Positions 1 to 7,548 of a stretch of 24,281 nt of DNA are shown in pieces (position 1 is the first letter of the stretch; each line of letters opens with the position of its first letter). The stretch spans positions 1 to 24,281 of the forward strand of contig JAEWKR010000142.1 in assembly GCA_023457715.1 (NCBI GenBank), written 5' to 3'. The DNA is from Verrucomicrobiota bacterium (GTDB taxonomy: Bacteria; Verrucomicrobiota; Verrucomicrobiia; Opitutales; Opitutaceae). Made by a program: the position numbers and the translations under genes. Under the pieces are notes generated by a model. The model saw only the letters and a list, made by a program, of their open reading frames with translations. It was not told where the DNA came from and searched no databases.

Positions 1-34
1 CGCCCGCCTTTGTGTTCCAGACGTGCTCCGACCG

Positions 35-63
35 CCACGGCGCCCCCGCGAAGGGGACCGTGG
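35..63 (-). other. Hairpin downstream of mdh
   Basis: Imperfect inverted repeat: CCACGG (35-40) pairs with CCGTGG (58-63), and an inner CCCC pairs with GGGG around a short GCGAA loop. It lies 45 bases past the mdh stop and could mark the 3' end of the mdh transcript. No T-run follows on the minus strand, so it is not a textbook intrinsic terminator. I see no gene in bases 1-107. Confidence 0.3.
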
Positions 64-107
64 CAGAATTCCGTCCTGGGAGGGCGGGCATCCGGCCCGC
101 ACGTCAC

Positions 108-1094
108 TCAGCCCTTGATCATGTCGAGGACCGCGGCGCGTTCCTCCACCAGTTCCTTGTTGGTGGCCGCGATCTTCGACTTGGCGAAGTCGTCCATCTT
201 GTAGGTGGTGATCACCTCAAAGTGGCCCGGGCCCGTGGTGCGGACCGGCATGCCGGCCCAAACCTCGGGATCGAAGCCATAAAGACCGTTGGACTTCACC
301 GCGACGGAATGAATAGCGCCCGGGGTCATCAGGTCGCGCACGTGATCGACCAGCGCATTGGCGGCGGAGGCGGCCGAGGAGGCGCCCCGCGCGGCGATGA
401 TGGCCGCGCCGCGCTTCCCGACGGTCTCAAGGAACGGCCCCTGCAGCCAGGCACTGTCCGTGATGACCTGGGTGGCCGGACGTCCGTCAATCTTCGCGTG
501 CGCGAACGACGGGAACATGGTCGGGCTGTGGTTGCCGTAGATAAAGATGTCCTTCACCTGCGTAAGATCCACGCCGGCCTTTTTTGCCAGCTGGGTCTGC
601 GCGCGGTTCTGGTCGAGGCGGACCATCGCGGTGAAACGGTCGGGCGTGAGCCGCTTCGCCTGGCTGGCGGCAATCATGCAGTTCGTGTTCGCGGGATTGC
701 CGACGACCGCCACGCGCGCGTTGTCCGCCGCGACTTCGTCGATCACCTTGCCCTGGGCGATGAAGATCTTGCCGTTGTCCTTCAACAGATCGGCACGCTC
801 CATGCCCGGCCCGCGCGGCTTGGCGCCGACCAGCAGGCTCCAGTTCGCATCCTTGAAGCCGACGCGCGAGTCGTCGGTGAGGACCATGCCCTTCAGCAGC
901 GGGAACGCGCAATCGTCGAGTTCCATCGCCACGCCCTCCAGCGCCTTCATGGCCTTTTCGACCGGCACTTCGATCAACTGCAGGATGACGGGCTGGTCGG
1001 GACCAAACATCGCGCCAGAGGCGATGCGGAACAGCAGAGAGTAGCCGATCTGACCGGCGGCTCCGGTAACAGCGACGCGAATGGGAGTCTTCAT
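108..1094 (-). CDS. mdh: Malate dehydrogenase
   Basis: NAD-dependent malate dehydrogenase, interconverting malate and oxaloacetate in the TCA cycle; cytoplasmic. The 328-aa length is usual for the cytosolic-type (type 2) bacterial enzyme. The N-terminal Rossmann motif GAAGQIG is at residues 11-17. The substrate-binding arginines lie in AKPRGPGMER (91-100), NPANTNC is at 133-139, and the catalytic pair is D161 in LDQNRA and H189 in GNHSPT. The ATG at 1094 is preceded by a pyrimidine-rich leader (CCCTCCCTT) without a Shine-Dalgarno motif. It lies 113 bp downstream of the co-directional DAHP synthase gene, so co-transcription is possible but not evident. The family is certain. Confidence 0.97.
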   Translation of the reverse strand: MKTPIRVAVTGAAGQIGYSLLFRIASGAMFGPDQPVILQLIEVPVEKAMKALEGVAMELDDCAFPLLKGMVLTDDSRVGFKDANWSLLVGAKPRGPGMERADLLKDNGKIFIAQGKVIDEVAADNARVAVVGNPANTNCMIAASQAKRLTPDRFTAMVRLDQNRAQTQLAKKAGVDLTQVKDIFIYGNHSPTMFPSFAHAKIDGRPATQVITDSAWLQGPFLETVGKRGAAIIAARGASSAASAANALVDHVRDLMTPGAIHSVAVKSNGLYGFDPEVWAGMPVRTTGPGHFEVITTYKMDDFAKSKIAATNKELVEERAAVLDMIKG

Positions 1095-1207
1095 AAGGGA
1101 GGGTCGAACGTTGGATCGTAAGGGGTTGGAATCACGCGCAATCTTGCGGGAGGGAAACGAAATCAGCGGAGCTTGTCGCGCAAACGAGCCGGCGTGTTCG
1201 CGGACCG

Positions 1208-2263
1208 TCAGGCAAAACGCGGACCGAGCACCGCATGGATCTCGCGCACCATCTTCTCCGTGGCAGCCCAGTCGATGCAGCCGTCGGTGATCGACACGCC
1301 ATACTTCAAGGCCTCCTTCGGCTGCGGAAAGGGCTGGTTTCCCGCCTCGAGATTACTCTCCACCATGGCGCCCATGATCGAGGTGTTGCCGGCGGTGATC
1401 TGGGCGAGCAGTTCGCGCATCACCTCGGGCTGGCGCTGAGGCTGCTTCGAGGAATTGTCGTGCGAGCAATCCACCAGGATGGCCTTCGGCAGGCCGGCTT
1501 TCGCCAGCAGCGCTTCCGTGGCGGAGACATCCTTCGCGGCGTAGTTCGGACCCTGGGTCCCACCGCGGAGCACGAGATGGCAATCGGGATTGCCGCGCGT
1601 CACGATCGCGGAGGCGGATCCGTCGAGATTGATGCCGAGAAACGTCTGTGGTTGCGCCGCCGCCTTGATCGCATTGATCGCCGTTTGGATCGAGCCGTCC
1701 GTGCCATTCTTGAAACCGAGCGGCATGGACAAGCCGCTGGCCATCTGACGGTGTGTCTGCGACTCGGTTGTGCGCGCGCCGATCGCGGACCAGCAGATCA
1801 GGTCGGCGATGTACTGCGGCGTGATCGGATCGAGCAGTTCGGTCGCGGTGGGCAACCCCAGATCCAGCACTTCTCGCAGGAACCGACGCGCCACCCTCAG
1901 GCCCTCGGCGATGTCGTAGCTGCCATCCAGGTGCGGGTCCATGATGAGGCCCTTCCAGCCCACCGTGGTGCGGGGCTTCTCGAAATAAACCCGCATCACA
2001 ATCATCACCCGGTCCTGCACCTCCCGCGCGAGACGCGCCAGACGCTCCGCGTAATCCCGGCCCGCGGCCAGATCGTGGATCGAGCAAGGTCCCACGACCA
2101 GGAGGAACCGCTTGCGCTCCGTGAAGACCAACCGATGCATCTCGCGCCGGGCCGCAGCGACGAACTCCGCCTGGGCTTCGGTCTTCGGAATCTCCCGCAG
2201 AAGACTGGCCGGCGACGGCAGCTGACGGGTTTCCACCACATTGATGTCCGAGGTCTTCTGCAT
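1208..2263 (-). CDS. aroF/aroG/aroH-type: 3-deoxy-7-phosphoheptulonate (DAHP) synthase
   Basis: Class I DAHP synthase of the E. coli AroF/G/H type. It condenses phosphoenolpyruvate and erythrose 4-phosphate in the first step of the shikimate pathway, in the cytoplasm. Family motifs are all present: GPCSIHD, MRVYFEKPRTTVGWKGL, ARTTESQ, GFKNGTDG, LRGGTQGPNY and DCSHDNSSK. I chose the ATG at 2263 (351 aa, usual length, starting MQKTSDINVV). A longer frame opens at 2362, but its extra 33 residues run into the repeat element at 2336-2556 and look non-coding. The leader GTCGGTCTTTC has no Shine-Dalgarno motif. Whether it is Phe-, Tyr- or Trp-sensitive cannot be read from the sequence. A strong terminator-like hairpin lies about 350 bp upstream. 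Confidence 0.95.
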   Translation of the reverse strand: MQKTSDINVVETRQLPSPASLLREIPKTEAQAEFVAAARREMHRLVFTERKRFLLVVGPCSIHDLAAGRDYAERLARLAREVQDRVMIVMRVYFEKPRTTVGWKGLIMDPHLDGSYDIAEGLRVARRFLREVLDLGLPTATELLDPITPQYIADLICWSAIGARTTESQTHRQMASGLSMPLGFKNGTDGSIQTAINAIKAAAQPQTFLGINLDGSASAIVTRGNPDCHLVLRGGTQGPNYAAKDVSATEALLAKAGLPKAILVDCSHDNSSKQPQRQPEVMRELLAQITAGNTSIMGAMVESNLEAGNQPFPQPKEALKYGVSITDGCIDWAATEKMVREIHAVLGPRFA

Positions 2264-2335
2264 GAAAGACCGACTGTGGCGCGTTTGGCCGACCTCCCGC
2301 AAGTCCGGCGTGTGACAGCAGGGCCACGGAAGAAT

Positions 2336-2556
2336 GGCCGCAAGAAGGCGCAGAAGGCGCAAAAAAGAGGGGCGGAACTCAGCGCTACGCTGTCATTCTC
2401 CAACCCCTGTCATCCTGAGGCTCGGCGAAGGATCCCTTCACAGTACACATGCACGTCCACGAATGGATCTTCGCCATGCCTCAGAATGGCATTCGTTGGG
2501 GTGCTGCCTTCGTTGCTCGCGCAGCCTTTTTGCGCCTTCTGCGCCTTTTTGCGGCC
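2336..2556. repeat. Inverted-repeat element, copy 1 (nested palindromes)
   Basis: The outer arms are 2336-2370 (starts GGCCGCAAGAAGGCGCAGAA) and 2525-2556, its near-perfect reverse complement. Each arm is built from a roughly 9-10-base motif, GGCGCAGAA/GGCGCAAAAA. Inside sits an unrelated second inverted pair: 2415-2435 (CTGAGGCTCGGCGAAGGATC...) against 2465-2484 (GGATCTTCGCCATGCCTCAG). The same outer arms recur at 22726-22872. No transposase is present and no coding potential is convincing. Family name unknown to me. Confidence 0.85.
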
Positions 2557-2583
2557 AACTTTTCCGGGGCTATCGCTTGTTTG

Positions 2584-2601
2584 CCCGGCGTTCGCGCCGG
2601 G
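2584..2601. other. Hairpin with TTCG loop
   Basis: Perfect 7-bp stem CCCGGCG/CGCCGGG closed by TTCG, separated from the next, larger hairpin only by ATAAAAAAGT. The two hairpins flank an A6 (T6 on the minus strand) tract. It may belong to the same termination or regulatory structure as 2612-2641. Confidence 0.45.
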
Positions 2602-2611
2602 ATAAAAAAGT

Positions 2612-2652
2612 GGCCGGCCGCTTACCCCTAAGCGGCCGGCCTTTGCTTTCTT
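2612..2652. terminator. Bidirectional intrinsic terminator-like hairpin
   Basis: Perfect 13-bp stem GGCCGGCCGCTTA (2612-2624) / TAAGCGGCCGGCC (2629-2641) with a CCCC loop. On the plus strand it is followed by TTTGCTTTCTT. On the minus strand it is followed by ACTTTTTTATC, a good U-tract. It lies between two divergent genes, so it ends neither of them. It could terminate a small RNA, or attenuate the leader of the DAHP synthase gene on the minus strand. Confidence 0.75.
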
Positions 2653-2665
2653 AGTTACCCCAAAA

Positions 2666-2682
2666 CTCCCGCTAGGCGGGAG
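2666..2682. other. Short hairpin
   Basis: Perfect 7-bp stem CTCCCGC/GCGGGAG with a TAG loop, about 110 bp upstream of the YgfZ start and 24 bp from the terminator-like hairpin. The role is unknown. The remaining bases to 2791 contain no recognisable gene or convincing promoter. Confidence 0.4.
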
Positions 2683-2791
2683 AAAGTGTTTGATCTAACG
2701 GGAATAGAGATACGTTGGAGGGGCCCAGCGGTCAACTCGAAGTTTTCAAAATCTACCACATTTTGCGCAACTCGTTGCACCGCAATCTTGT

Positions 2792-3682
2792 ATGAGCATC
2801 AATTTTCCTTCTGGCGGGGCGGTGCATGCGTGGCGCCCGGCCTGCGTTTTGAAGATCGAGGGCGCGGACGCGGGCCCATTCCTCCAGGGACAATTCACGA
2901 ACGATGTGCGGAAGGCGGGGGATGAGGCGGCGGTGTACGGCTTGTGGCTGACTTTGAAGGGGAAGGTGGTGGGCGACAGTTTTCTCCTGCAGAAACCCGC
3001 GGGCGTGTATTGGGCCGTCAGTTACGCCACCCCGGCCGCCGTGCTGCGCGAACGGCTGGAGAGCTTCATCATCGCCGACGATGTCACCGTGGCGGACCAG
3101 ACGCCGGACTGGACAGGACTGACCGTGTTTCGCGAGTTCTCTTCGGCGGCCCGCGCGACGTTTACGGCCGCCGGAGCGCTGATGTTCACCGGACGCCGGA
3201 CCCATCTCGCGCACACCGATTGCCTGGTGCCGGTCGATCGCCTGGCCGCGCTCCGTTCCACCCTGGGGAGCGCCGAAGAGCTGGACGAATCAGAAATGGA
3301 GTGGCAACGGATCTGCGCGGGCATTCCCTCGATTCCGCGAGACATTGGCCCCAACGATCTGCCCAACGAGGGCCATCTCGACGAGGCGGCCATTTCCTAC
3401 ACCAAGGGCTGCTACCTTGGGCAGGAAGTCATGGCCCGGCTGAAGTCGATGGGCCAGATCCGGCGCAAACTGCTGCCCGTGTCCAGCTCGACGGCAGACT
3501 GCCCGGCCGTCCCTGCCGCCCTTTACACGCGGGAGCGTCAGGTGGGCGAGTTACGGTCCGCGGCGTGTCGCGAGGGCGCTCTCCGCGGTCTCGCGATGTT
3601 GAACCTTCTGCCGTTGGGCAGCGCCACGGAGCTGAGCTTTACGCCGGACGGCCCACCCGCGTTGCGGGTCGACTCGCCATGA
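2792..3682 (+). CDS. ygfZ: YgfZ/GcvT-domain folate-binding protein
   Basis: Member of the YgfZ family, tetrahydrofolate-binding paralogues of the glycine-cleavage T protein that help assemble or repair Fe-S enzymes (known for the E. coli and mitochondrial members). It has 296 aa, within the usual range. The diagnostic motif KGCYLGQE is at residues 205-212, with the conserved cysteine at C207. An N-terminal GcvT-like segment LKIEGADAGPFLQGQFTNDV spans about 20-39. The ATG at 2792 follows a leader without a Shine-Dalgarno motif (CACCGCAATCTTGT). The stop overlaps the next ATG as ATGA, so the 76-aa gene behind it is probably translationally coupled. The role is assigned from the family. Confidence 0.9.
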   Translation: MSINFPSGGAVHAWRPACVLKIEGADAGPFLQGQFTNDVRKAGDEAAVYGLWLTLKGKVVGDSFLLQKPAGVYWAVSYATPAAVLRERLESFIIADDVTVADQTPDWTGLTVFREFSSAARATFTAAGALMFTGRRTHLAHTDCLVPVDRLAALRSTLGSAEELDESEMEWQRICAGIPSIPRDIGPNDLPNEGHLDEAAISYTKGCYLGQEVMARLKSMGQIRRKLLPVSSSTADCPAVPAALYTRERQVGELRSAACREGALRGLAMLNLLPLGSATELSFTPDGPPALRVDSP

Positions 3683-3909
3683 GTGAACTCGAATCGTTGA
3701 CGACGCTTTGCACGCGGCTTGGAGCCTCCCCGGAGCAGGCCGCAGTCATGGCGGTCCAGCTTCTCAAACGCGCCGACCAGCTGGCCACCGAGCGCGGGAC
3801 GACCCGGGAAATCGAACTGACCCGCCTGCTCGATCTGGTGGTGAAGGGGCGTGCCGGGGAGGTCCCCAAGGACTTCGTGCCCCCGCCGCCGCGCGCCGGG
3901 ACCCCATAA
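3679..3909 (+). CDS. Small conserved-looking hypothetical protein (76 aa)
   Basis: The ATG overlaps the ygfZ stop (ATGA, 3679-3682), and the frame runs 76 codons to TAA. The N-terminal two thirds are predicted helical (ESLTTLCTRLGASPEQAAVMAVQ..., then RGTTREIELTRLLDLVVKGRAG). The tail VPKDFVPPPPRAGTP is proline-rich and probably unstructured. There is no signal peptide or cysteine pair beyond a single Cys. I do not recognise the family. The overlap argues for a real gene translated with ygfZ, and its function may be related, but that is inference. Confidence 0.65.
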   Translation: MSELESLTTLCTRLGASPEQAAVMAVQLLKRADQLATERGTTREIELTRLLDLVVKGRAGEVPKDFVPPPPRAGTP

Positions 3910-4006
3910 GACTTCCGATTCAGGCATCGGTGACTGCCCGATAACCAGGCGTTTACAGATTTCGCTGTGGACCCCGAGGCCATCGCGGTTTTGTTGATCC
4001 TTCACG

Positions 4007-5146
4007 ATGAAAGCCACCCTGGTCGAAAAGTTCCGGCAGACGTTTGGACGCGAACCGGAGTTCGTGGCCAGGGCACCCGGCCGGATCGAATTCATTGGCA
4101 ACCACACCGACTACAATGGCGGGACGGTGCTCGGCGCCGCCATTGATCGCGGAGTCTGGGTGGCTCTCGCACGCCGGACCGATGGCGAGCGGCGGTTTCA
4201 AAGCGACCAGCGCGGCACGCTGGTGATCCAGCCGGCAGCCACCCTCGCCAAGCTTTCGGGTGACGCGAGCTGGACGAATTATCCGCTCGGCGTGCTCGCC
4301 GCCCTGCCGCATTTCGGGCTCAAGGCCCCGGAGGGCTTCGACTATCTCGCTTCCTCGGATCTCCCGACCGGCGCCGGCCTCAGCAGCAGCGCGGCGATCG
4401 AACTCGCGTCGGGTCTGGTTTTCCTGGCCGCCACCGGACAATCGCCGGCGCGCGAGGTGCTCGTGAAGGTCGGCAAGCACGCTGAAAACCACTTCGTGGG
4501 TGTTCCGTGCGGCATTCTCGATCAGGGCGTTTCCGGGTTCGGTCGCAAGGACCACCTGGTCTTCATCGACTGCCGCGGGCCGCGCTTTGACACGGTGCCG
4601 ATGCCCGCCGGCGCCCACTTTTGGATTTTCAACACCCACACCAAGCACGCACTGGTCGACGGGTTGTACGCCGCGCGTCACCGCGAGTGCATGGAGGCGG
4701 CGAAGACGTTGGGCGTGGACCTGCTCGTTGACGTTTCTCCTGCGGTCCTCAATGAGCGAATCACGTCGCTCTCCCCGGTGGCCGCGAAACGCGCGCGCCA
4801 CGTGGTGGAAGAAATCGCCCGGGTCGACGCGACCAAGGCGGCGCTGGCGAGGGGAAACCTGGACGAAGTGGGCCGGCTCCTGACGGCATCGCACCGCAGC
4901 TCCCAGACCCTGTTCGAAAACAGCACCCCAGAACTCGACTTCCTCGTCGATACGCTCGCCGCGCAGCCCAACGTCTTCGGTGCCCGGCTCACCGGAGGTG
5001 GCTTTGGCGGCGCCGTGATGGCGCTGACGACCACCGCCTTCGGGCCCGACCACGCCCAAGCCGTGGCCGACGCGTATCAACGGCGTTTTGGCACCGCGCC
5101 CGACATCCTGCACACGCAGACGGGCGACGGCGCGCAGCTCCTTTAG
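4007..5146 (+). CDS. galK: Galactokinase
   Basis: GHMP-superfamily sugar kinase phosphorylating galactose to galactose 1-phosphate (Leloir pathway), cytoplasmic. It has 379 aa, close to E. coli GalK. The galactokinase signature RAPGRIEFIGNHTDYNGG is at residues 22-39 (a variant of the more usual GRVNLIGEHTDYN). The GHMP ATP-binding motif LPTGAGLSSSAA is at 119-130. CGILDQ carries the catalytic-base aspartate, and motif 3, GARLTGGGFGG, is near the C-terminus. No galT or galE is adjacent; it stands alone between ygfZ plus the 76-aa gene and the envelope cluster. The ATG at 4007 lacks a Shine-Dalgarno motif. A related GHMP sugar kinase is possible, but the signature fits galactokinase. Confidence 0.93.
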   Translation: MKATLVEKFRQTFGREPEFVARAPGRIEFIGNHTDYNGGTVLGAAIDRGVWVALARRTDGERRFQSDQRGTLVIQPAATLAKLSGDASWTNYPLGVLAALPHFGLKAPEGFDYLASSDLPTGAGLSSSAAIELASGLVFLAATGQSPAREVLVKVGKHAENHFVGVPCGILDQGVSGFGRKDHLVFIDCRGPRFDTVPMPAGAHFWIFNTHTKHALVDGLYAARHRECMEAAKTLGVDLLVDVSPAVLNERITSLSPVAAKRARHVVEEIARVDATKAALARGNLDEVGRLLTASHRSSQTLFENSTPELDFLVDTLAAQPNVFGARLTGGGFGGAVMALTTTAFGPDHAQAVADAYQRRFGTAPDILHTQTGDGAQLL

Positions 5147-5227
5147 TCAGACCCCGGCGGTCCCCAGGCACGAGCGCCAGCGATCAGCGCCTGCGCAGGA
5201 ATGCGTATGGCTGCGCGTCATACCTCC

Positions 5228-5256
5228 TTGACTTGAAACCCGCGGTGCAAGGTGAT
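5228..5256 (+). promoter_or_regulatory. Possible promoter of the envelope cluster
   Basis: A consensus-like -35 TTGACT (5228-5233) is followed after 17 bases by GGTGAT (5251-5256), a poor -10. It lies in the 199-bp gap between galK and the first CsgG-like gene, the only non-coding space where a promoter for the cluster could sit. Weak evidence: one good hexamer only. Confidence 0.25.
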
Positions 5257-5345
5257 GCCCGCGAGTCCCTTCCCCGGCGCGGACCCACCTTTTCCAGCTC
5301 CGGGAGTGGGCTTTGCCGTCCCACCCGGCCCGTACTTTCCACATC

Positions 5346-6557
5346 ATGATGACTCAACGTTTCCGCTGGATGCTCCTCCTCTGGCCGGTTGCCGTGCTCA
5401 CCCTGGGCGCCCAGGACACGCAACGCAGCGTTCCGGCGTCTGCCAATGTCCAGTCCCGGACCTACCAGGAGGAGGGCAAGAAGGTCACTGAACGCGTCGT
5501 GACCACGACCGTCCGCGAAGTCGAGGCCGCCAAGCCCCGCACTTACAAGGCCGCGATCTTTCTCAGCAATAACGCCAATTGCGAGGGCGCGGACCGCCTC
5601 AACTCGCTGGAGGATATGGTCACCTCCGGCGTGACCGAGCAGGGTCTCCAGGTCATCTCCCGGCAGACGGCGCTGAACGCCGTCGAGCGCCTCGACTCGC
5701 CCGGCGCCGCCAACGCCCTCGACAACGAGCTGTCGACCAACACCTCGGCCGTTCGCCTCGCCCAGAACCTCGGGGCCGACGTGCTCCTTCACGTCACGAT
5801 CACCGGCTATGACAGCAAGACGAACCGGGTCGACGCGTATGGCGTGAAGGCCACGAACGTCCAGAACACGCTGCGCGTGACCTACAAGCTGATCGATGGG
5901 GTCACCGGCGCCAGTCTCGCCGCCGACACGCTTTCGGCCAAGGCCAACACCCAGGCCACGTCAACCGCCTCCGAGGACAACCAGGGCGTGATGATGGATC
6001 TGATGGAAGAGGTCTCCCGCAAGGTCGCCACCAGCGTCAAGCGCCGCCTTGATCAGGATCGCCTCGCCGGCGCGAACGCCGCGCAGAACCTCGTCACCCT
6101 CACGGTCCAGACCGAGGCCGCCGATCTCATGGTGCCCGATGTGCGCATCGGCGCCGAAAACACGGTCAGCATCTCCGAGAGCAAGTTCAAGGTCTCGCCG
6201 CTCTCCGTCACGGTGGAAATCGATGGCATGGCGGTCGGCACCGCCCCCGGCCAGATCCAGGTGCGGCCCGGGCTCAGCAAGATCCGGCTGACGCGCGCCG
6301 GCTTCCGTCCGTATGAGCGGACGATCAACGTCACCAACGGCCTCAAGCTCACGGCGGCGATGCAGCTCGACGACGAAGGCTACGCCCGGTGGCAGGACGC
6401 CACGACGTTCCTCAACGTGCTGAAGAACGGCGCCAAATTGACCGATGCCGAGGTGAAGGTGCTCGAAGGCCAGGCCAGGATGTTCGAGCAGAGTGGCTTC
6501 AAGGTGAACACCACCGAGGGGATCACCATCAAGAACCAGTCGCTGTTCAACCAGTAA
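5346..6557 (+). CDS. Secreted CsgG/LpoB-like protein with PEGA domain
   Basis: 403 aa. A Sec signal peptide MMTQRFRWMLLLWPVAVLTL precedes a likely cleavage at GA-QD near residue 22. There is no lipobox cysteine, so it is probably soluble periplasmic. Residues ~65-245 have the CsgG/LpoB-like alpha/beta pattern (KAAIFLSNN, ...VISRQTALNAVERL, GADVLLHVTITGYD, VTYKLIDGVTGASLAADTLS). Residues ~287-341 form a PEGA domain (LSVTVEIDGMAVGTAPGQIQ ... IRLTRAGFRPYERTINVTNG), a fold common in surface and cell-wall-associated proteins. A ~60-residue tail is unrecognised. The start is the first of ATGATG; an upstream in-frame ATG at 5313 would break the signal peptide. The next gene is 19 bp downstream. The fold class is likely; the function is not established. 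Confidence 0.8.
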   Translation: MMTQRFRWMLLLWPVAVLTLGAQDTQRSVPASANVQSRTYQEEGKKVTERVVTTTVREVEAAKPRTYKAAIFLSNNANCEGADRLNSLEDMVTSGVTEQGLQVISRQTALNAVERLDSPGAANALDNELSTNTSAVRLAQNLGADVLLHVTITGYDSKTNRVDAYGVKATNVQNTLRVTYKLIDGVTGASLAADTLSAKANTQATSTASEDNQGVMMDLMEEVSRKVATSVKRRLDQDRLAGANAAQNLVTLTVQTEAADLMVPDVRIGAENTVSISESKFKVSPLSVTVEIDGMAVGTAPGQIQVRPGLSKIRLTRAGFRPYERTINVTNGLKLTAAMQLDDEGYARWQDATTFLNVLKNGAKLTDAEVKVLEGQARMFEQSGFKVNTTEGITIKNQSLFNQ

Positions 6558-6576
6558 CCTCCTCCCGCTCCCTTTC

Positions 6577-7467
6577 ATGAAAGCTCTCCGCATTTTGTTT
6601 GCTGCCTGCGTCGCGTTCGCCGCCTGCGTGGCGGGCTCGGCCCAGGACGCCGCTCCCGGCAAGAAGAAGCTCGCGATCACCAAGATCACGGCGGGCGACG
6701 CCCTCCGCGCCCGGATGCAGCGGCAGGGGGTCACCCTCTCGCTCGATTCGGTGCTTCAGGCACTTGATTCACAGGTGTACGACCGGGTCCTGAACACGCG
6801 TCGCTTCGAGGTGTTGGAACGTTCCGACGCCGACGCGCTCGCCACCGAAGCGGCAGCTTCGGGCGGCTCGTTCCAGTTCAACGGCGCCGATTACATCCTC
6901 ACCATCCGGGTCGATTCCTTCAACGACCGGACGGACACCCGAAAACTCGCCGCCCTCGGAAAAACCGTCCAGGCGCGCGTCATCGACCTTTCGGCCGTTG
7001 CCAAGATCACGGAGGTCGCCACGCAACGCGCCATCGCGAGCACCAACTTCCAGATCTCCAAGCGCGATACCGAGCAGCGGTCGGAAAGCCAGGTCGTGCG
7101 CGTGGGCGAGGGTTCCGACGAACTGCTGATCCAGGCCACCCGGGAAATGGCGCAGAAGATCGCCGGGCGGGCCACGGATGTCATCTATCCCGCCCGCGTG
7201 CTCTTCAAGCGCGACAAGACGATCACGATCAACCGCAATGACCAGTCCGGCGTGAAGCCCGGCCAGGTGTGGGAAGTCTTCGTCTACGGCGAGGAGGCCG
7301 TCGATCCCGACACCGGCGACAAGACCCGCGAGGAAGTCTTCGTCGGCACGGCCAAGGTCACCCGCGTGACCCCGCAGAATTCGCAGGCCGAGATCCTCGA
7401 GGACTCGGGCATCGACCGCGGCGCCCTCGTCCGACTCCGGGACGACGTCGAGGACGAGGAAGAGTAA
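6577..7467 (+). CDS. Secreted CsgG-like protein with FlgT-C-like domain
   Basis: 296 aa. Signal peptide MKALRILFAACVAFAACVAG with probable cleavage after GSA (GSA-QDAAPG). A FAAC sequence could act as a poor lipobox. After KKKLAITKIT comes a CsgG/LpoB-like domain (VLNTRRFEVLERSDADAL, FNGADYILTIRVDSF, ARVIDLSAVAKITEVATQRA), then a C-terminal beta domain (TITINRNDQSGVKPGQVWEV ... VFVGTAKVTRVTPQNSQAEI). That last part resembles the FlgT C-terminal domain often fused to CsgG-like folds. It starts 19 bp after the PEGA protein, behind a C/T-rich leader. A terminator-like hairpin follows its stop, so it may be the last gene of a two-gene transcript. The exact role is unknown. Confidence 0.78.
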   Translation: MKALRILFAACVAFAACVAGSAQDAAPGKKKLAITKITAGDALRARMQRQGVTLSLDSVLQALDSQVYDRVLNTRRFEVLERSDADALATEAAASGGSFQFNGADYILTIRVDSFNDRTDTRKLAALGKTVQARVIDLSAVAKITEVATQRAIASTNFQISKRDTEQRSESQVVRVGEGSDELLIQATREMAQKIAGRATDVIYPARVLFKRDKTITINRNDQSGVKPGQVWEVFVYGEEAVDPDTGDKTREEVFVGTAKVTRVTPQNSQAEILEDSGIDRGALVRLRDDVEDEEE

Positions 7468-7492
7468 GCGCTGTTCCTGCTTTTGTCTTTCT

Positions 7493-7523
7493 GACGGCGC
7501 GCTTGTCCGGCGCGCCGTCTTTT
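7493..7523 (+). terminator. Terminator or attenuator inside the envelope cluster
   Basis: Perfect 10-bp stem GACGGCGCGC (7493-7502) / GCGCGCCGTC (7510-7519), loop TTGTCCG, followed by TTTT. It sits in the 81-bp gap between the second CsgG-like gene and the COG3014-type lipoprotein gene. The short T-run suggests partial termination, which would lower expression of the downstream three genes or separate them as a second unit. Confidence 0.6.
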
Positions 7524-7548
7524 CCCAGCTCAACACCATCCATCCCGC

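Noticed and set aside
12..1121. A 369-codon plus-strand frame over mdh
   Set aside because: Shadow of malate dehydrogenase, whose motifs on the minus strand are unambiguous.
2695..2790. Looked for a tRNA or riboswitch between the terminator-like hairpin and ygfZ
   Set aside because: No cloverleaf, anticodon arm or known riboswitch core could be drawn; only the short hairpin at 2666-2682 is clear.
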